Below are positions 29,908 to 39,276 of a stretch of 49,499 bases of DNA, one piece after another. Location: contig JABMJD010000013.1 of NCBI GenBank assembly GCA_013201395.1, positions 1 through 49,499 on the forward strand, written 5' to 3'. The stretch comes from Candidatus Syntrophopropionicum ammoniitolerans (GTDB lineage Bacteria; Bacillota; Desulfotomaculia; Desulfotomaculales; Pelotomaculaceae). The notes under the pieces are model-generated. The model searched no databases. It was not told the DNA's origin and saw only the letters and a list, made by a program, of their open reading frames with translations. The translations under genes were made by a program, and so were the position numbers. Position 1 is the first letter of the stretch, and the number at the start of each line of letters is the position of its first letter.

Positions 29908-30021
29908 GTGAAAGTTAGGCCATCGGTTAAACCTATGTGTGAAAAATGCAAGATAATTCGCAGAAAAGGTAAGGTTATGATCATTTGTGAAAATCCAAAA
30001 CACAAACAGGTGCAGGGGTAA
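29908..30021 (+). CDS. rpmJ: 50S ribosomal protein L36
   Basis: L36 is the smallest ribosomal protein, here 37 residues in the zinc-binding form (CEKC, then C and H in ICENPKH). GTG 29908 is selected because AAGGAGG (29894-29900) is 7 bases upstream and the mature start is [14 protein letters not shown] 29905 would leave only 4. rpsM begins 22 bases after the stop. Confidence 0.95.
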   Translation: MKVRPSVKPMCEKCKIIRRKGKVMIICENPKHKQVQG

Positions 30022-30043
30022 AATGGGAGGTGTTGAATAAGAT

Positions 30044-30415
30044 ATGGCACGAATTGCCGGCGTTGACCTACCGAGGGACAAAAGGGTGGAGGTAGCTCTC
30101 ACCTATATATTTGGCATTGGTAGGCCTACGTCTCAAAAGATCCTGAACCAAACCAATGTTAATCCGGACACCAGGGTAAAAAACCTGGCGGAAGAAGAAA
30201 TAAACAGACTGCGAGACATTATTGAAAAAGAACTCAAGGTAGAAGGGGATTTACGTCGGGAAATCGCTCTAAATATTAAGCGTTTAATTGAAATCGGTTC
30301 CTATCGTGGTTTGCGGCATCGCCGCGGTATGCCGGTGCGGGGCCAACGGACAAAAACAAATTCCCGCACGCGTAAGGGTCCGAAAAGAACAGTTGGTATC
30401 CGCAGGAAAAAATAA
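30044..30415 (+). CDS. rpsM: 30S ribosomal protein S13
   Basis: S13 forms bridges to the 50S subunit and touches P-site tRNA. It has 123 residues: [26 protein letters not shown] at the start, and the conserved [20 protein letters not shown] with a basic tail. GGGAGGTGTTG precedes ATG 30044. rpsM-rpsK-rpsD-rpoA-rplQ is the alpha operon in its usual order. Confidence 0.98.
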   Translation: MARIAGVDLPRDKRVEVALTYIFGIGRPTSQKILNQTNVNPDTRVKNLAEEEINRLRDIIEKELKVEGDLRREIALNIKRLIEIGSYRGLRHRRGMPVRGQRTKTNSRTRKGPKRTVGIRRKK

Positions 30416-30439
30416 TATAGATAAAAGGGAGGTTGTGCA

Positions 30440-30829
30440 ATGGCGCGTCGCGTAGCCAGATCAAAAAAACGTGAACGCAAAAACATAGAAAGTGGAGTTG
30501 CGCACATTAAATCTACATTCAATAATACCGTTGTAACTATTACTGATACTAAAGGTAATACCCTTTCCTGGGCCAGCTCCGGCGGGGTGGGATTTAAAGG
30601 CTCCAGAAAAAGCACCCCTTATGCTGCTCAGCAGGCAGCAGAAAATGCTGCCAGAGAGGCTATGGAACATGGTTTGAAGGAAGTAGAAGTAATGGTTAAG
30701 GGGCCAGGCGCCGGTCGGGAAGCGGCTATACGTTCTCTACAGGCTGCCGGCCTGGAGGTCAACATAATTAAAGATGTTACCCCTATTCCTCATAACGGAT
30801 GCCGGCCGCCCAAGCGCCGGAGAGTTTAA
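30440..30829 (+). CDS. rpsK: 30S ribosomal protein S11
   Basis: S11 lies on the 30S platform near the mRNA exit. It has 129 residues: the basic N-terminus is followed by [18 protein letters not shown], and the protein ends with [17 protein letters not shown]. It is preceded by GGGAGG. The rpsD ribosome site overlaps its last codons. Confidence 0.98.
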   Translation: MARRVARSKKRERKNIESGVAHIKSTFNNTVVTITDTKGNTLSWASSGGVGFKGSRKSTPYAAQQAAENAAREAMEHGLKEVEVMVKGPGAGREAAIRSLQAAGLEVNIIKDVTPIPHNGCRPPKRRRV

Positions 30830-30844
30830 GGAGGTGTGCAATTT

Positions 30845-31471
30845 TTGGCTAAATATACTGAATCAGTTTGCAGGCTATGTCGCCGGGAAGGGCAAAAGCT
30901 TTATTTGAAAGGGGATCGTTGTTTTACCCCTAAATGCGGGGTAGAACGACGCTCATATGCTCCCGGGCAACATGGACAGGGCCGTAAGAAATTTTCTGAA
31001 TTTGGATTGCAGTTGAGGGAAAAGCAAAAAGCGCGTAGAATTTATGGCATTTTAGAAAAACAATTTAGAGGATATTTTGAAAAGGCGGAAAGACAACCTG
31101 GTGTTACAGGTGAAAATCTGCTACGTCTTTTGGAAAGACGTTTGGACAATATTGTTTACCGTATCGGCTTAGGCTCATCACGTAGTGAAGCCAGACAGCT
31201 GGTTTTACACGGTCATTTTCTGGTTAACGGCCGCAAGGTGAACATTCCTTCTTATTTAATCAAGGTTGGCGATGTGATTACAGTGCGTGACAAAAGCAAG
31301 GGATCGCCCAAATTTAAGGAATTAATAGAAAGGGCGAGCGACCACACACCACCGGCCTGGCTGGAATATGAGGCTGAACAGGTCCAGGCAAGGGTAGTAG
31401 ATTTCCCAACAAGGGATCAGATTGACGCCACTGTACAGGAGCACCTAATTGTAGAGCTGTACTCCAGATAG
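30845..31471 (+). CDS. rpsD: 30S ribosomal protein S4, zinc-binding form
   Basis: S4 starts 30S assembly and represses the alpha operon in many bacteria. It has 208 residues: the N-terminal Cys cluster CRLCRREG and RCFTPKC marks the zinc form, followed by the S4 RNA-binding domain ([20 protein letters not shown]). TTG 30845 is chosen: AAGGAGGTG (30828-30836) is 8 bases upstream and the in-frame GTG 30836 lies in that site. Confidence 0.96.
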   Translation: MAKYTESVCRLCRREGQKLYLKGDRCFTPKCGVERRSYAPGQHGQGRKKFSEFGLQLREKQKARRIYGILEKQFRGYFEKAERQPGVTGENLLRLLERRLDNIVYRIGLGSSRSEARQLVLHGHFLVNGRKVNIPSYLIKVGDVITVRDKSKGSPKFKELIERASDHTPPAWLEYEAEQVQARVVDFPTRDQIDATVQEHLIVELYSR

Positions 31472-31472
31472 G

Positions 31473-31504
31473 GCTGTGGTTGTTGGTTGTTGGCTGTTGG
31501 TTTT
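31473..31504. repeat. GGTTGTTGG-type repeat tract between rpsD and rpoA
   Basis: Four overlapping units of the pattern (G/C)TGTTGGTT lie in 32 bases of a 117-base intergenic gap. They resemble the left halves of the elements at 4147 and 20331, but no complementary right half is obvious here. Confidence 0.4.
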
Positions 31505-31588
31505 AAGTGTCGAATTCCGCTCCGGTGATATCCATTTACACCAACGCTGATCACCGATTGCCGGACACCATCTTAGGAGGGAACCTGT

Positions 31589-32536
31589 ATGCTCGAAATC
31601 GAGAAACCAAGAATAGAAATTGTGGAAGTGAACGAGGATAATACCTATGGGAAATTTGTGGTAGAACCTCTGGAAAGGGGTTATGGGATAACCCTGGGAA
31701 ATTCCCTACGCCGCATCTTGCTTTCATCATTGCCCGGTGCTGCGGTAACATCCGTTAAGGTAGACGGTGTGCTACACGAGTTTTCAACCATACCAGGTGT
31801 TGTTGAAGATGTCACTGATATTATCCTTAATTTAAAGAGCCTTTGTTTGAAAATTCATGGTGATGAAGAGAAAATAATGCGTATTGAAACCACAAAAGAA
31901 GGTGTGGTCAAGGCGGGTGACATTATCCACGACGCAGATGTAGAGATTCTTAACCCTGATTTAAAAATCGCCACCTTGTCCGATAATGCTCGGCTGGTAA
32001 TGGAAATAACCGCGTCCAGGGGACGGGGGTATGTTACCGCTGAGCGTAATAAAAAAGGTGAACATATTATCGGGGTTATCCCCATGGATTCAGTTTTTAC
32101 ACCGGTAAAAAAGGTGAATTATAATGTGGAAAATACCAGGGTGGGCCAAATTACAGATTTTGATAAGCTCTCCCTGGAGGTATGGACCAACGGCAGTATA
32201 AGACCCGACGAGGCTACCAGTCTTTCTGCTAAGATATTGAATGATCACCTGCGTCTTTTCATCGGTCTTACTGAAAGCGTAAGTGAGGTTGAGATCATGG
32301 TGGAAAAGGAGGAGGAGCAAAAAGACAAGCTCCTGGAGATGACTATTGAGGAATTGGACCTTTCAGTGCGTTCGTACAACTGTCTGAAACGGGCCGGCAT
32401 AAATACTGTAGAAGAATTAATCCAGCGAAACGAAGAGGATATGATGAAAGTAAGGAACCTGGGGAAAAAATCCCTGGAAGAGGTCGTTAACAAGCTGGCC
32501 GAACTAGACCTCTCGCTAAGAAAGGACGAAGAGTAA
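31589..32536 (+). CDS. rpoA: DNA-directed RNA polymerase alpha subunit
   Basis: Alpha dimerises to start polymerase assembly, and its C-terminal domain binds UP elements and activators. The 315-residue protein has the N-terminal domain with [23 protein letters not shown], a linker rich in Glu/Lys near residue 240, and the alpha-CTD with [22 protein letters not shown] and [21 protein letters not shown] precedes ATG 31589. rplQ follows after 11 bases. Confidence 0.98.
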   Translation: MLEIEKPRIEIVEVNEDNTYGKFVVEPLERGYGITLGNSLRRILLSSLPGAAVTSVKVDGVLHEFSTIPGVVEDVTDIILNLKSLCLKIHGDEEKIMRIETTKEGVVKAGDIIHDADVEILNPDLKIATLSDNARLVMEITASRGRGYVTAERNKKGEHIIGVIPMDSVFTPVKKVNYNVENTRVGQITDFDKLSLEVWTNGSIRPDEATSLSAKILNDHLRLFIGLTESVSEVEIMVEKEEEQKDKLLEMTIEELDLSVRSYNCLKRAGINTVEELIQRNEEDMMKVRNLGKKSLEEVVNKLAELDLSLRKDEE

Positions 32537-32547
32537 GGGAGGGCTTT

Positions 32548-32892
32548 TTGAAAGTGGGATACCAGAAATTAGGCCTTAATACAGGCCATCGCAAGGCTAT
32601 GCTCCGCAACCTGGTTGCATCCCTTTTCCGGCATGAACGGATTAACACAACCGAGGCCAGGGCAAAGGAAGTTAAAAGCATTGCCGAAAAATTAGTCACA
32701 ACTGCGAAGCAAGGGGATCTTGCGGCCCGGCGCCGGGTGTTGGCCTATTTGTACGAAGAGGAAGTAGTGAAAAAGCTATTTGATACAATTGCGCCGAAAT
32801 ATGCCGAACGCCCCGGCGGTTACACTCGCGTGATCAAGGTGGGGCCCCGTCGCGGCGACGCTGCGGAAATGGTTATTCTAGAACTAGTTTAG
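32548..32892 (+). CDS. rplQ: 50S ribosomal protein L17
   Basis: L17 is near the tunnel exit. It has 114 residues: [19 protein letters not shown] and [14 protein letters not shown], ending [16 protein letters not shown]. The start is either TTG 32548 (5 bases from GGGAGG) or GTG 32554 (11 bases), the latter giving MGYQKLG, closer to the family. Its stop codon overlaps the GTG start of the next gene by 1 base, linking the ECF genes to the alpha operon. Confidence 0.96.
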   Translation: MKVGYQKLGLNTGHRKAMLRNLVASLFRHERINTTEARAKEVKSIAEKLVTTAKQGDLAARRRVLAYLYEEEVVKKLFDTIAPKYAERPGGYTRVIKVGPRRGDAAEMVILELV

Positions 32893-33740
32893 TGAAGGAT
32901 GTATTTATAGCGGCCAAGGATCTCACCTATATTTATCGCCGCGGCAACGCTGGTGGGTATAAGGCTTTGTCCGGCATAAACCTGACGGTGAAAACGGGGG
33001 AGTTCCTTGTGATTATCGGCTCCAACGGGTCGGGCAAGTCTACCCTGGCCAGGCATTTTAACGGGATGTTGAAGCCATCGGCCGGTAGTATTACCGTCGC
33101 TGGGATGGATACGACATCCGCTGAAAATACATGGGAAATTCGTCGCCTGGTGGGTATGGTTTTTCAAAACCCGGATAATCAGATTGTCAGTTCTCTGGTT
33201 GAAGAAGATGCGGCATTCGGTGCTGAAAATCTTGGTTTGCCCCCGGAGGAGGTAAAAAAGAGGGTTGCAGAAACCCTTCGCCTGGTTGGCCTAACACCAT
33301 ATGCCGGGCATGCTCCCCATTTGCTATCCGGGGGACAGAAGCAAAAGCTGGCAATAGCCGGGGTGTTGGCGATGTGCCCCACCTGCTTGGTGCTTGATGA
33401 ACCCACCTCCATGCTCGATCCGGCCGGGCGCATGGAGCTAATGGAAACACTGATCCACCTGAACAGGGACATGCAGGTGACTGTAGTTCTTGTTACCCAC
33501 TTTATGGAGGAGGCTGTTTTGGCTGATCGGGTTGTTGTTTTGTCGGATGGAGAAATTGCCCTATCCGGTCCACCGGCAGAGATTTTCACAGAAATTGAAC
33601 TACTGGCGGAATTGGGTCTGCAGTTGCCCACTGCACTTAAAATAGCCCATGGTCTACGCCAACGGGGTTTTTCATTGCCGCTGGATATTCTGACAATTGA
33701 TGATATGCTGGCCTATTGCAAAAATGTCTTGGTCGAATAG
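32892..33740 (+). CDS. ecfA1: Energy-coupling factor transporter ATPase EcfA1
   Basis: This is one of two ABC ATPases that power ECF importers of vitamins or metal ions. In 282 residues: Walker A GSNGSGKST (43-51), Q-loop FQNPDNQ (91-97), signature LSGGQ (145-149) and Walker B ending DEPT (169-172). The start is GTG 32892, overlapping rplQ. With the second ATPase and EcfT it forms a complete energising module; no substrate-binding S component is in the window, so this is likely a shared group II module used by several S proteins encoded elsewhere. Confidence 0.95.
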   Translation: MKDVFIAAKDLTYIYRRGNAGGYKALSGINLTVKTGEFLVIIGSNGSGKSTLARHFNGMLKPSAGSITVAGMDTTSAENTWEIRRLVGMVFQNPDNQIVSSLVEEDAAFGAENLGLPPEEVKKRVAETLRLVGLTPYAGHAPHLLSGGQKQKLAIAGVLAMCPTCLVLDEPTSMLDPAGRMELMETLIHLNRDMQVTVVLVTHFMEEAVLADRVVVLSDGEIALSGPPAEIFTEIELLAELGLQLPTALKIAHGLRQRGFSLPLDILTIDDMLAYCKNVLVE

Positions 33741-33782
33741 GCTCAAGGGGTAACCCTGGTGTTGGGGGGCGCCTTTCTAACT

Positions 33783-34646
33783 ATGTCAGCCATTATTGAA
33801 ATTGATAGGTTAACACATATATATTCGCCGGGTACGCCGTTCCAGATTGCTGCTTTAGACAGTATTTCTCTGGATATAAAAAAAGGCGTTTTTTTGGCGA
33901 TTATCGGTTCAACCGGTTCTGGTAAATCTACCTTGATCCGGCATTTTAATGGGTTACTACGGCCTACCAGTGGAAAGGTACGAGTATGTGGGATTGACAC
34001 GGCGGATAAGAAACAACGGCGCAATCTCTGGCGCAGTGTCGGTCTGGTCTTTCAGCAACCGGAACAGCAGCTCTTTGAGGAAACTGTTTTAGCTGATGTG
34101 GCCTTTGGACCCAGAAATATGGGCCTTGCTGAAGCTGAGGTAAAGGAGCGTGCCCATGAAGCGTTGCGATTGGTGGGTATCAACCCCCAGGAAGCGGCCC
34201 GCATGTCCCCATTTCATCTTAGTGGCGGCATGCGTAGAAAAGCAGCCATTGCTGGGGTACTAGCTCTAAAGCCCCAGGTACTAATCCTGGATGAACCAAC
34301 TGCGGGATTAGACCCCCAGGGGAAACAGCAGTTGATGCAGCATGTTGAGAATTTCCGGCGGCGGGAAGATGCAACCATCATTTTGGTCACTCATGACATG
34401 GAGGAAGTGGCGCTGCTGGCGGAGCAGGTGGCGGTGCTTAATCAGGGTCGGTTGGTGATGGTAGGCCCGCCCAGGGAAATATTTAGCCGAGTGGAAGAGC
34501 TGATGGCCATCGGATTGGATTTGCCGGCAGCAGCTCGTTTGATGCACCAGCTACGGTTACTGGGCAAACGGATCCGCCCCGGCGTGCTTACGGCAGATGA
34601 AGCCGAGGAGGTAATTGCCGGGCTGCTGGAGGAGGCGTTATGTTAA
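33783..34646 (+). CDS. ecfA2: Energy-coupling factor transporter ATPase EcfA2
   Basis: This is the second, non-identical ATPase of the module (287 residues). Walker A is GSTGSGKST (42-50), the Q-loop FQQPEQQLFEE, the signature LSGGM (146-150, Met in place of the common Gln) and Walker B ends LDEPTAGLDP. ATG 33783 matches the family start (THIYSPGTPFQ near residue 11); an in-frame GTG at 33759 is possible, since AAGGGG lies 8 bases before it. It overlaps ecfT by 7 bases. Confidence 0.94.
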   Translation: MSAIIEIDRLTHIYSPGTPFQIAALDSISLDIKKGVFLAIIGSTGSGKSTLIRHFNGLLRPTSGKVRVCGIDTADKKQRRNLWRSVGLVFQQPEQQLFEETVLADVAFGPRNMGLAEAEVKERAHEALRLVGINPQEAARMSPFHLSGGMRRKAAIAGVLALKPQVLILDEPTAGLDPQGKQQLMQHVENFRRREDATIILVTHDMEEVALLAEQVAVLNQGRLVMVGPPREIFSRVEELMAIGLDLPAAARLMHQLRLLGKRIRPGVLTADEAEEVIAGLLEEALC

Positions 34647-35437
34647 GCGGTATTAGCATGGGACAATATATACCTGGTGATTCATTGCTGCATAGGCTGG
34701 ATCCACGTACAAAGATCATTGCTGTCCTGGCTATTGCTGTGTCTATTATAATATTTTCCAACTGGCAGAGCTTCTTGCTCATTGCGCTGCTGACGCTGGT
34801 GGCCTTATTCGTATCCAGGCTACCTCTGGCAGTAATATTGGGTAGCCTTAAGTCGTTGTGGCTGTTGTTGCTCATCACCTTTCTGCTGCAGGCTTTTTTA
34901 ACACCGGGGACACCGGTGATTGCACATGGCCCACTGCAGGTCTCTCAGGAGGGGATAATTGCCGCCACGGGGATAGTGTTGCGCCTGGCGCTATTGATCT
35001 TAATCGCCTTTCTACCAACACTGACTACCCCTCCAATCAGACTAACGGCGGGATTGGAGAGCATTATGTCTCCTTTACAGCGGGTGGGTGTGCCGGCGCA
35101 TGAACTGGCGATGATGATGACTCTGGCCCTACGGTTTATTCCTACCCTGCTGCAAGAGGCAGAGATAGTAATTAGCGCTCAGCGCTCCAGAGGGGCGGGG
35201 TTTACCACCGGCAGCCCAGTTAAATGGGCTAAAAGTTTGCTACCTTTATTCGTGCCGCTTTTTGCTGGGGCGCTGCGGCGGGCAGACGACCTGGCTATGG
35301 CCATGGAATGCCGGTGCTATCGGGGTGGTGCCAATAGGACCAGAATGAGTGTTCTCAAGCTGAACACTGAAGATTATGTGGTTATCTGTGTGGCACTGGC
35401 CAGTCTGGCCGGAGTCATAGCCCTTAGATTAATATAA
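34640..35437 (+). CDS. ecfT: Energy-coupling factor transporter transmembrane protein EcfT
   Basis: EcfT is the integral membrane scaffold that couples the two ATPases to S components. It has 265 residues with about five hydrophobic spans, starting GQYIPGDSLLHRLDPRTKI. The cytosolic coupling helices carry the two Arg-Gly signatures, QRSRGAGF and CRCYRGG, that dock into the ATPases. ATG 34640 overlaps the ecfA2 end, with GGAGGAGG just upstream. truA follows after 83 bases. Confidence 0.94.
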   Translation: MLSGISMGQYIPGDSLLHRLDPRTKIIAVLAIAVSIIIFSNWQSFLLIALLTLVALFVSRLPLAVILGSLKSLWLLLLITFLLQAFLTPGTPVIAHGPLQVSQEGIIAATGIVLRLALLILIAFLPTLTTPPIRLTAGLESIMSPLQRVGVPAHELAMMMTLALRFIPTLLQEAEIVISAQRSRGAGFTTGSPVKWAKSLLPLFVPLFAGALRRADDLAMAMECRCYRGGANRTRMSVLKLNTEDYVVICVALASLAGVIALRLI

Positions 35438-35520
35438 GTGATTGTAAAATCGATTTTCGGAGCCATTGATGCACATTAGTAGGCAGCAGGTAAATGTACT
35501 AAAATATCCGAGGGGCTTAA

Positions 35521-36285
35521 ATGACAAATATCAAGGTGACAATAGCCTATGATGGCACAAATTATCACGGTTTTCAAGAACAGCGTGGGACAAGGTTTAA
35601 GACCATACAGGGGGTTTTTGAAGAAAAACTATCCTGGTTAGCCAAAGAAGAAATTAGGGTTATTGGCGCTAGCAGGACTGACTCTGGTGTACATGCCCGG
35701 GGCATGGTAGTTAATTTTAAGCCAGGTGGTTTACGTATTCCTCCTGAGCGTCTTACATACGCCCTTAATGGGGTTTTACCGAAGGATATCAACGCCTTAA
35801 AGGCAAAAGGGGTCCCAGCTACTTTTCATGCACGTTTTTCAGCAGTAGCCAAAACCTACCGCTATGTGATTTATAACGGCAAAATGCCTTTACCTTACCT
35901 GCGGCTGTACAGTTATCATGTCCATCGTCCTATAGATGTAGGGGCCATGCGGGAGGGTGCTAAGTGTCTAATAGGCAGGCAGGACTTCAGTTCCTTTCGG
36001 GCGCTGGGGACACCGGTTAAAACTACTGTCCGCAATCTTATCGATATAAAGATAAGTAAAATGTGTGAATTAATTTATATAGACATGCGGGCAGACGGTT
36101 TTTTATACCATATGGCCCGGATGATTGCCGGTACATTAATCCAGGTTGGTATGGGTAAGCTCAAACCCCATCAAGTTGTGGATATTCTGGCCGGTTGCGA
36201 TAATATGTTGGGTGGGCCGGCAGCGCCGGCGCGGGGTTTATTTCTAGTTAACATAGAATATCCGGCCCAGGCCCTGGTTTGTTAG
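35521..36285 (+). CDS. truA: tRNA pseudouridine(38-40) synthase TruA
   Basis: TruA converts uridines 38-40 of the tRNA anticodon arm to pseudouridine. The 254-residue protein starts with VTIAYDGTNYHGFQ and carries the catalytic loop GASRTDSGVHARG with the nucleophile at D54; the C-terminal FLYHMARMIAGTLIQVG is also typical. GAGGGG precedes ATG 35521. rplM and rpsI, which commonly follow truA in relatives, are not here; a new promoter starts in its last codons. Confidence 0.96.
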   Translation: MTNIKVTIAYDGTNYHGFQEQRGTRFKTIQGVFEEKLSWLAKEEIRVIGASRTDSGVHARGMVVNFKPGGLRIPPERLTYALNGVLPKDINALKAKGVPATFHARFSAVAKTYRYVIYNGKMPLPYLRLYSYHVHRPIDVGAMREGAKCLIGRQDFSSFRALGTPVKTTVRNLIDIKISKMCELIYIDMRADGFLYHMARMIAGTLIQVGMGKLKPHQVVDILAGCDNMLGGPAAPARGLFLVNIEYPAQALVC

Positions 36286-36307
36286 TTTTTTTGCCTTATG
36301 GTATAAT
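36279..36307 (+). promoter_or_regulatory. Extended -10 promoter for secG
   Basis: TTGTTA (36279-36284), a 17-base spacer and TATAAT (36302-36307), with TGG directly before the -10 box. It begins within the last codons of truA and lies about 51 bases before the secG start. Confidence 0.7.
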
Positions 36308-36357
36308 AATTTTTGGTATTTTTAATTTTGCTATATACCTGTTAGGAGGGGATTTTG

Positions 36358-36591
36358 GTGGATGCGCTGAGAATAGTTTTGACTGTTGTGCAGGTACTTT
36401 TGGCAATAGCTCTGATTGCGGCTGTTATTTTGCAGTCGGGCAGAAGCGCCGGCCTATCTGGGGCAATTACCGGGGGAGCGGAAACATTTTTTGGTAAGAA
36501 AAAAGGTTTAGACGAACTCCTGGGAAAGGTCACCATTGCCGTGGCCACTGTATTTGGAGCTCTATGTTTAGCACTGGTTATATGGAGATAA
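36358..36591 (+). CDS. secG: Preprotein translocase subunit SecG
   Basis: SecG is a two-span accessory subunit of the SecYEG channel. It has 77 residues with one span in the first ~22 residues, the family loop LQSGRSAGLSGAITGGAETFFGKKKG, and a second span near the C-terminus. GTG 36358 is preferred (7 bases from AGGAGGG); TTG 36355 is one codon earlier. It has its own promoter and is followed by hppA after 28 bases. rnr, a frequent neighbour of secG and smpB, is absent. Confidence 0.94.
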   Translation: MDALRIVLTVVQVLLAIALIAAVILQSGRSAGLSGAITGGAETFFGKKKGLDELLGKVTIAVATVFGALCLALVIWR

Positions 36592-36619
36592 AAATTTTTC
36601 ACAAGGAGGTAATTAACCC

Positions 36620-38695
36620 GTGCAGGAATCAATGATACTAGCTGTAATCGGCGCAGTTGTTGGGGCTATAGCCCTGGGCTTTGCTCTGGTCATTTTTGCC
36701 AGTATTCTGAAAGAGTCAATGGGCACACCCAAGATGAAGGAACTTTCAGAAGCAATCCAGGAAGGCGCCATGGCTTTTCTAAACCGCCAGTATAAGACAC
36801 TGATACCTTTTACCCTTATAGTGGCCATTTTACTAGCCCTGGTGCTGCCGCTGTTGGACCAGCGTGTGCAGGGGGTTGCCCTTGCCGTTTCTTTTTTGGT
36901 AGGCGCGGTTAGCTCAGCTATTGCTGGTTATATAGGCATGAACAGTACCACCAAGTCCAATGCCCGAACGGCAGAAGCCGCCAGGAGTGTTGGCCTGGGC
37001 AAGGCGTTAAAAATTTCTTTCCGTGCCGGCGCGGTAATGGGTCTTTCTGTGGCCGGGCTAGGTTTGTTGGGTGTTTCGGTATTATTTCTAATTTATAAAA
37101 ACCCTGTAGTTATTAACAGCTTTGCCTTTGGTGCCAGCGCGATCGCTTTCTTTGCCCGGGTTGGCGGTGGTATTTTTACCAAAGCGGCTGACGTGGGTGC
37201 CGACCTGGTAGGCAAGATAGAAGCAGGCATACCAGAAGATGATCCACGCAACCCGGCTACTATCGCAGACAACGTGGGAGATAACGTAGGCGACACGGCC
37301 GGCATGGGTGCCGATTTGTTCGAATCTTACGCTGCTACCACTATTGCCGCCATGATTATCGGTAACACGATTTTCGGCGTTAAGGGAGCTCTTTTTCCCC
37401 TGGTAGTTGGCGCTATCGGTATTATTGCATCCATCATTGGTACCTTTTTTGTTCGCACCGGTGAAGGTGGCAACCCCCAGGCAGCACTCAATGTGGGTCT
37501 CTGGTCAACTAACATTATGACTGCCATTGGTGTGTTTTTCCTGGCCAGTTGGACCTTTGGCAACGAAGGGCTGGGTATTTTCCTGGCGGTAGTGGCAGGC
37601 CTAGTTGTTAACGTAGCCATTGGTGCCCTTACCGAATACTATACCGCTAATAATAAGCCCCCCTGTTTACGTATTGCAGAAGCCTCCAAGACAGGACCGG
37701 CTACAAACATTATCCACGGCCTATCGGTGGGCATGGAGTCAGTATTTTTCCCGATGATAGTATTTGCCGGGGCCATCTATTTCGCCTTTTTTGTGGCCGG
37801 CATGGTAGAACCGGCACATGCCATTTATGGTATTGCTATGGCCGCAATGGGCATGCTTTCCACGGCTGGTATCGTGGTGGCAATGGACTCCTTTGGCCCC
37901 GTTGCCGATAACGCCGGTGGGATTGCCGAGATGGCCGGTCTACCGCCCGAAGTTCGTGAAAAGACCGATCGGCTGGACGCTGTGGGCAACACTACTGCCG
38001 CTATTGCTAAAGGATTTGCTATTGGGTCTGCGGCTCTTACCGCATTGGCTCTATTTCAGGCCTTTGCTGATGAAATTGTAAGAAACCCCAAGCTGCAGCA
38101 CCTTTTGACAGAAGGACGTCTGATAATTAACCTCAATGATCCTTTGGTGCTGGTTGGATTGCTTATTGGGGCTTCCATTCCATTTGTTATTGGATCTTCC
38201 ACAATGAGAGCGGTGGGTGACGCCGCGTTCGGTATGGTGAATGAGGTGCGCCGCCAGTTCCGAGAAATCAAAGGGATTATGGATGGATCGGAAAAACCGG
38301 ACTACGCTCGTTGTGTCAGCATCGCTACCGGTGCGGCTATACAAAAGATGATTTTCCCCGGATTGGTGGCAGTGATTATGCCCCTAATCGTAGGATTCGG
38401 CCTGGGGGCCCTGGCCCTGGCCGGTTATCTGGCCGGACTTACAGCAACCGGTGTGCTGATGGCCCTTTTCCTGGCTAATGCCGGGGGCGCATGGGACAAC
38501 GCCAAGAAATGGATTGAAGCAGGTCACCTGGGCGGCAAGAGTGTTGATGGGGAAGCCAATCCTGTCCACCAGGCTGCAGTTATCGGTGATACCGTTGGGG
38601 ATCCCTGTAAGGATACATCAGGCCCGGCAATGAACCCGCTAATTAAGGTTGCCGGCACCATTGCACTAATAATTGCTACAGTTTTATTCCATTAA
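36620..38695 (+). CDS. hppA: Membrane-bound ion-translocating pyrophosphatase, K+-dependent type
   Basis: This enzyme hydrolyses pyrophosphate to pump H+ or Na+ across the membrane. It has 691 residues and about 16 spans. The substrate motifs are present: [34 protein letters not shown] and, near the C-terminus, [20 protein letters not shown]. Residue 460 is Ala (in [11 protein letters not shown]) where K+-independent enzymes have Lys, so I expect K+ stimulation; residue 463 is Ala. Whether it moves H+ or Na+ is not decided. The start is GTG 36620 after AAGGAGG, and a terminator follows the stop. Confidence 0.96.
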   Translation: MQESMILAVIGAVVGAIALGFALVIFASILKESMGTPKMKELSEAIQEGAMAFLNRQYKTLIPFTLIVAILLALVLPLLDQRVQGVALAVSFLVGAVSSAIAGYIGMNSTTKSNARTAEAARSVGLGKALKISFRAGAVMGLSVAGLGLLGVSVLFLIYKNPVVINSFAFGASAIAFFARVGGGIFTKAADVGADLVGKIEAGIPEDDPRNPATIADNVGDNVGDTAGMGADLFESYAATTIAAMIIGNTIFGVKGALFPLVVGAIGIIASIIGTFFVRTGEGGNPQAALNVGLWSTNIMTAIGVFFLASWTFGNEGLGIFLAVVAGLVVNVAIGALTEYYTANNKPPCLRIAEASKTGPATNIIHGLSVGMESVFFPMIVFAGAIYFAFFVAGMVEPAHAIYGIAMAAMGMLSTAGIVVAMDSFGPVADNAGGIAEMAGLPPEVREKTDRLDAVGNTTAAIAKGFAIGSAALTALALFQAFADEIVRNPKLQHLLTEGRLIINLNDPLVLVGLLIGASIPFVIGSSTMRAVGDAAFGMVNEVRRQFREIKGIMDGSEKPDYARCVSIATGAAIQKMIFPGLVAVIMPLIVGFGLGALALAGYLAGLTATGVLMALFLANAGGAWDNAKKWIEAGHLGGKSVDGEANPVHQAAVIGDTVGDPCKDTSGPAMNPLIKVAGTIALIIATVLFH

Positions 38696-38704
38696 GAGAG
38701 AAAC

Positions 38705-38727
38705 GCCGGGTAACCCCCGGCATTTTT
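38705..38727 (+). terminator. Intrinsic terminator after hppA, with an alternative pairing
   Basis: GCCGGG, a short loop and CCCGGC are followed by ATTTTT. The right part, TAACCCCCGGC (38711-38721), can instead pair perfectly over 11 bases with GCCGGGGGTTA (38737-38747). The two hairpins exclude each other. Confidence 0.8.
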
Positions 38728-38781
38728 CACTATTATGCCGGGGGTTAAAGGGAACCAAAAGGCGGAAGGGGGTAGAAAAAT

Positions 38782-39276
38782 TTGACCAGACCGCTGCTAA
38801 AAGATGAAAATAATATCTGTTTTGGCTGCAGCCCCAACAATCCAATCGGGCTGAAGATGGTGTTTGAACATGATGGAGAAATATGCCGCTCCCGTTTCAC
38901 TGCCGGGCCGGAACATCAGAGCTGGAATGATGTGGTCCATGGTGGACTGCTGGCTACAATGATGGATGAAGCAATGGGAAAATGGCTGTGGGAGCATGGG
39001 CTTGTAGCCATGACGGCAGAAATGACAGTCCGCTATAGTGCTGCTGTCCCGGTGGGGACCGAGCTGATTATTGAAAGCAGCCTGGTGTCGCAAAAACGAC
39101 GCCTGCTGGTGATGGCTGCCAGTGTTACTCTGCCTGATGGTACAGTTGCTGCCCGGGCTAACGCAAAATTTCTCAAGGTTGAGCCGGCTTTACCGCCGGA
39201 AAAGGAGGAAAAATATGAACAGGGAAGAAGCCTTAACACTGCTCAAGAAAAACTTGAAAAACAAAAATCTCATTAA
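38782..39276 (+). CDS. PaaI-type hotdog-fold thioesterase
   Basis: This 164-residue protein is of the PaaI/YbgC-like thioesterase family, which hydrolyses acyl-CoA thioesters. The signature is WNDVVHGGLLATMMDEAMG, with HGG at 53-55 and acidic D62/E63 on the hotdog helix. The substrate cannot be read. An N-terminal CFGC (13-16) is of the kind seen in some members. The last ~25 residues are charged and overlap the next gene by 62 bases. The start is TTG 38782, preceded by AAGGGGG. Confidence 0.88.
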   Translation: MTRPLLKDENNICFGCSPNNPIGLKMVFEHDGEICRSRFTAGPEHQSWNDVVHGGLLATMMDEAMGKWLWEHGLVAMTAEMTVRYSAAVPVGTELIIESSLVSQKRRLLVMAASVTLPDGTVAARANAKFLKVEPALPPEKEEKYEQGRSLNTAQEKLEKQKSH

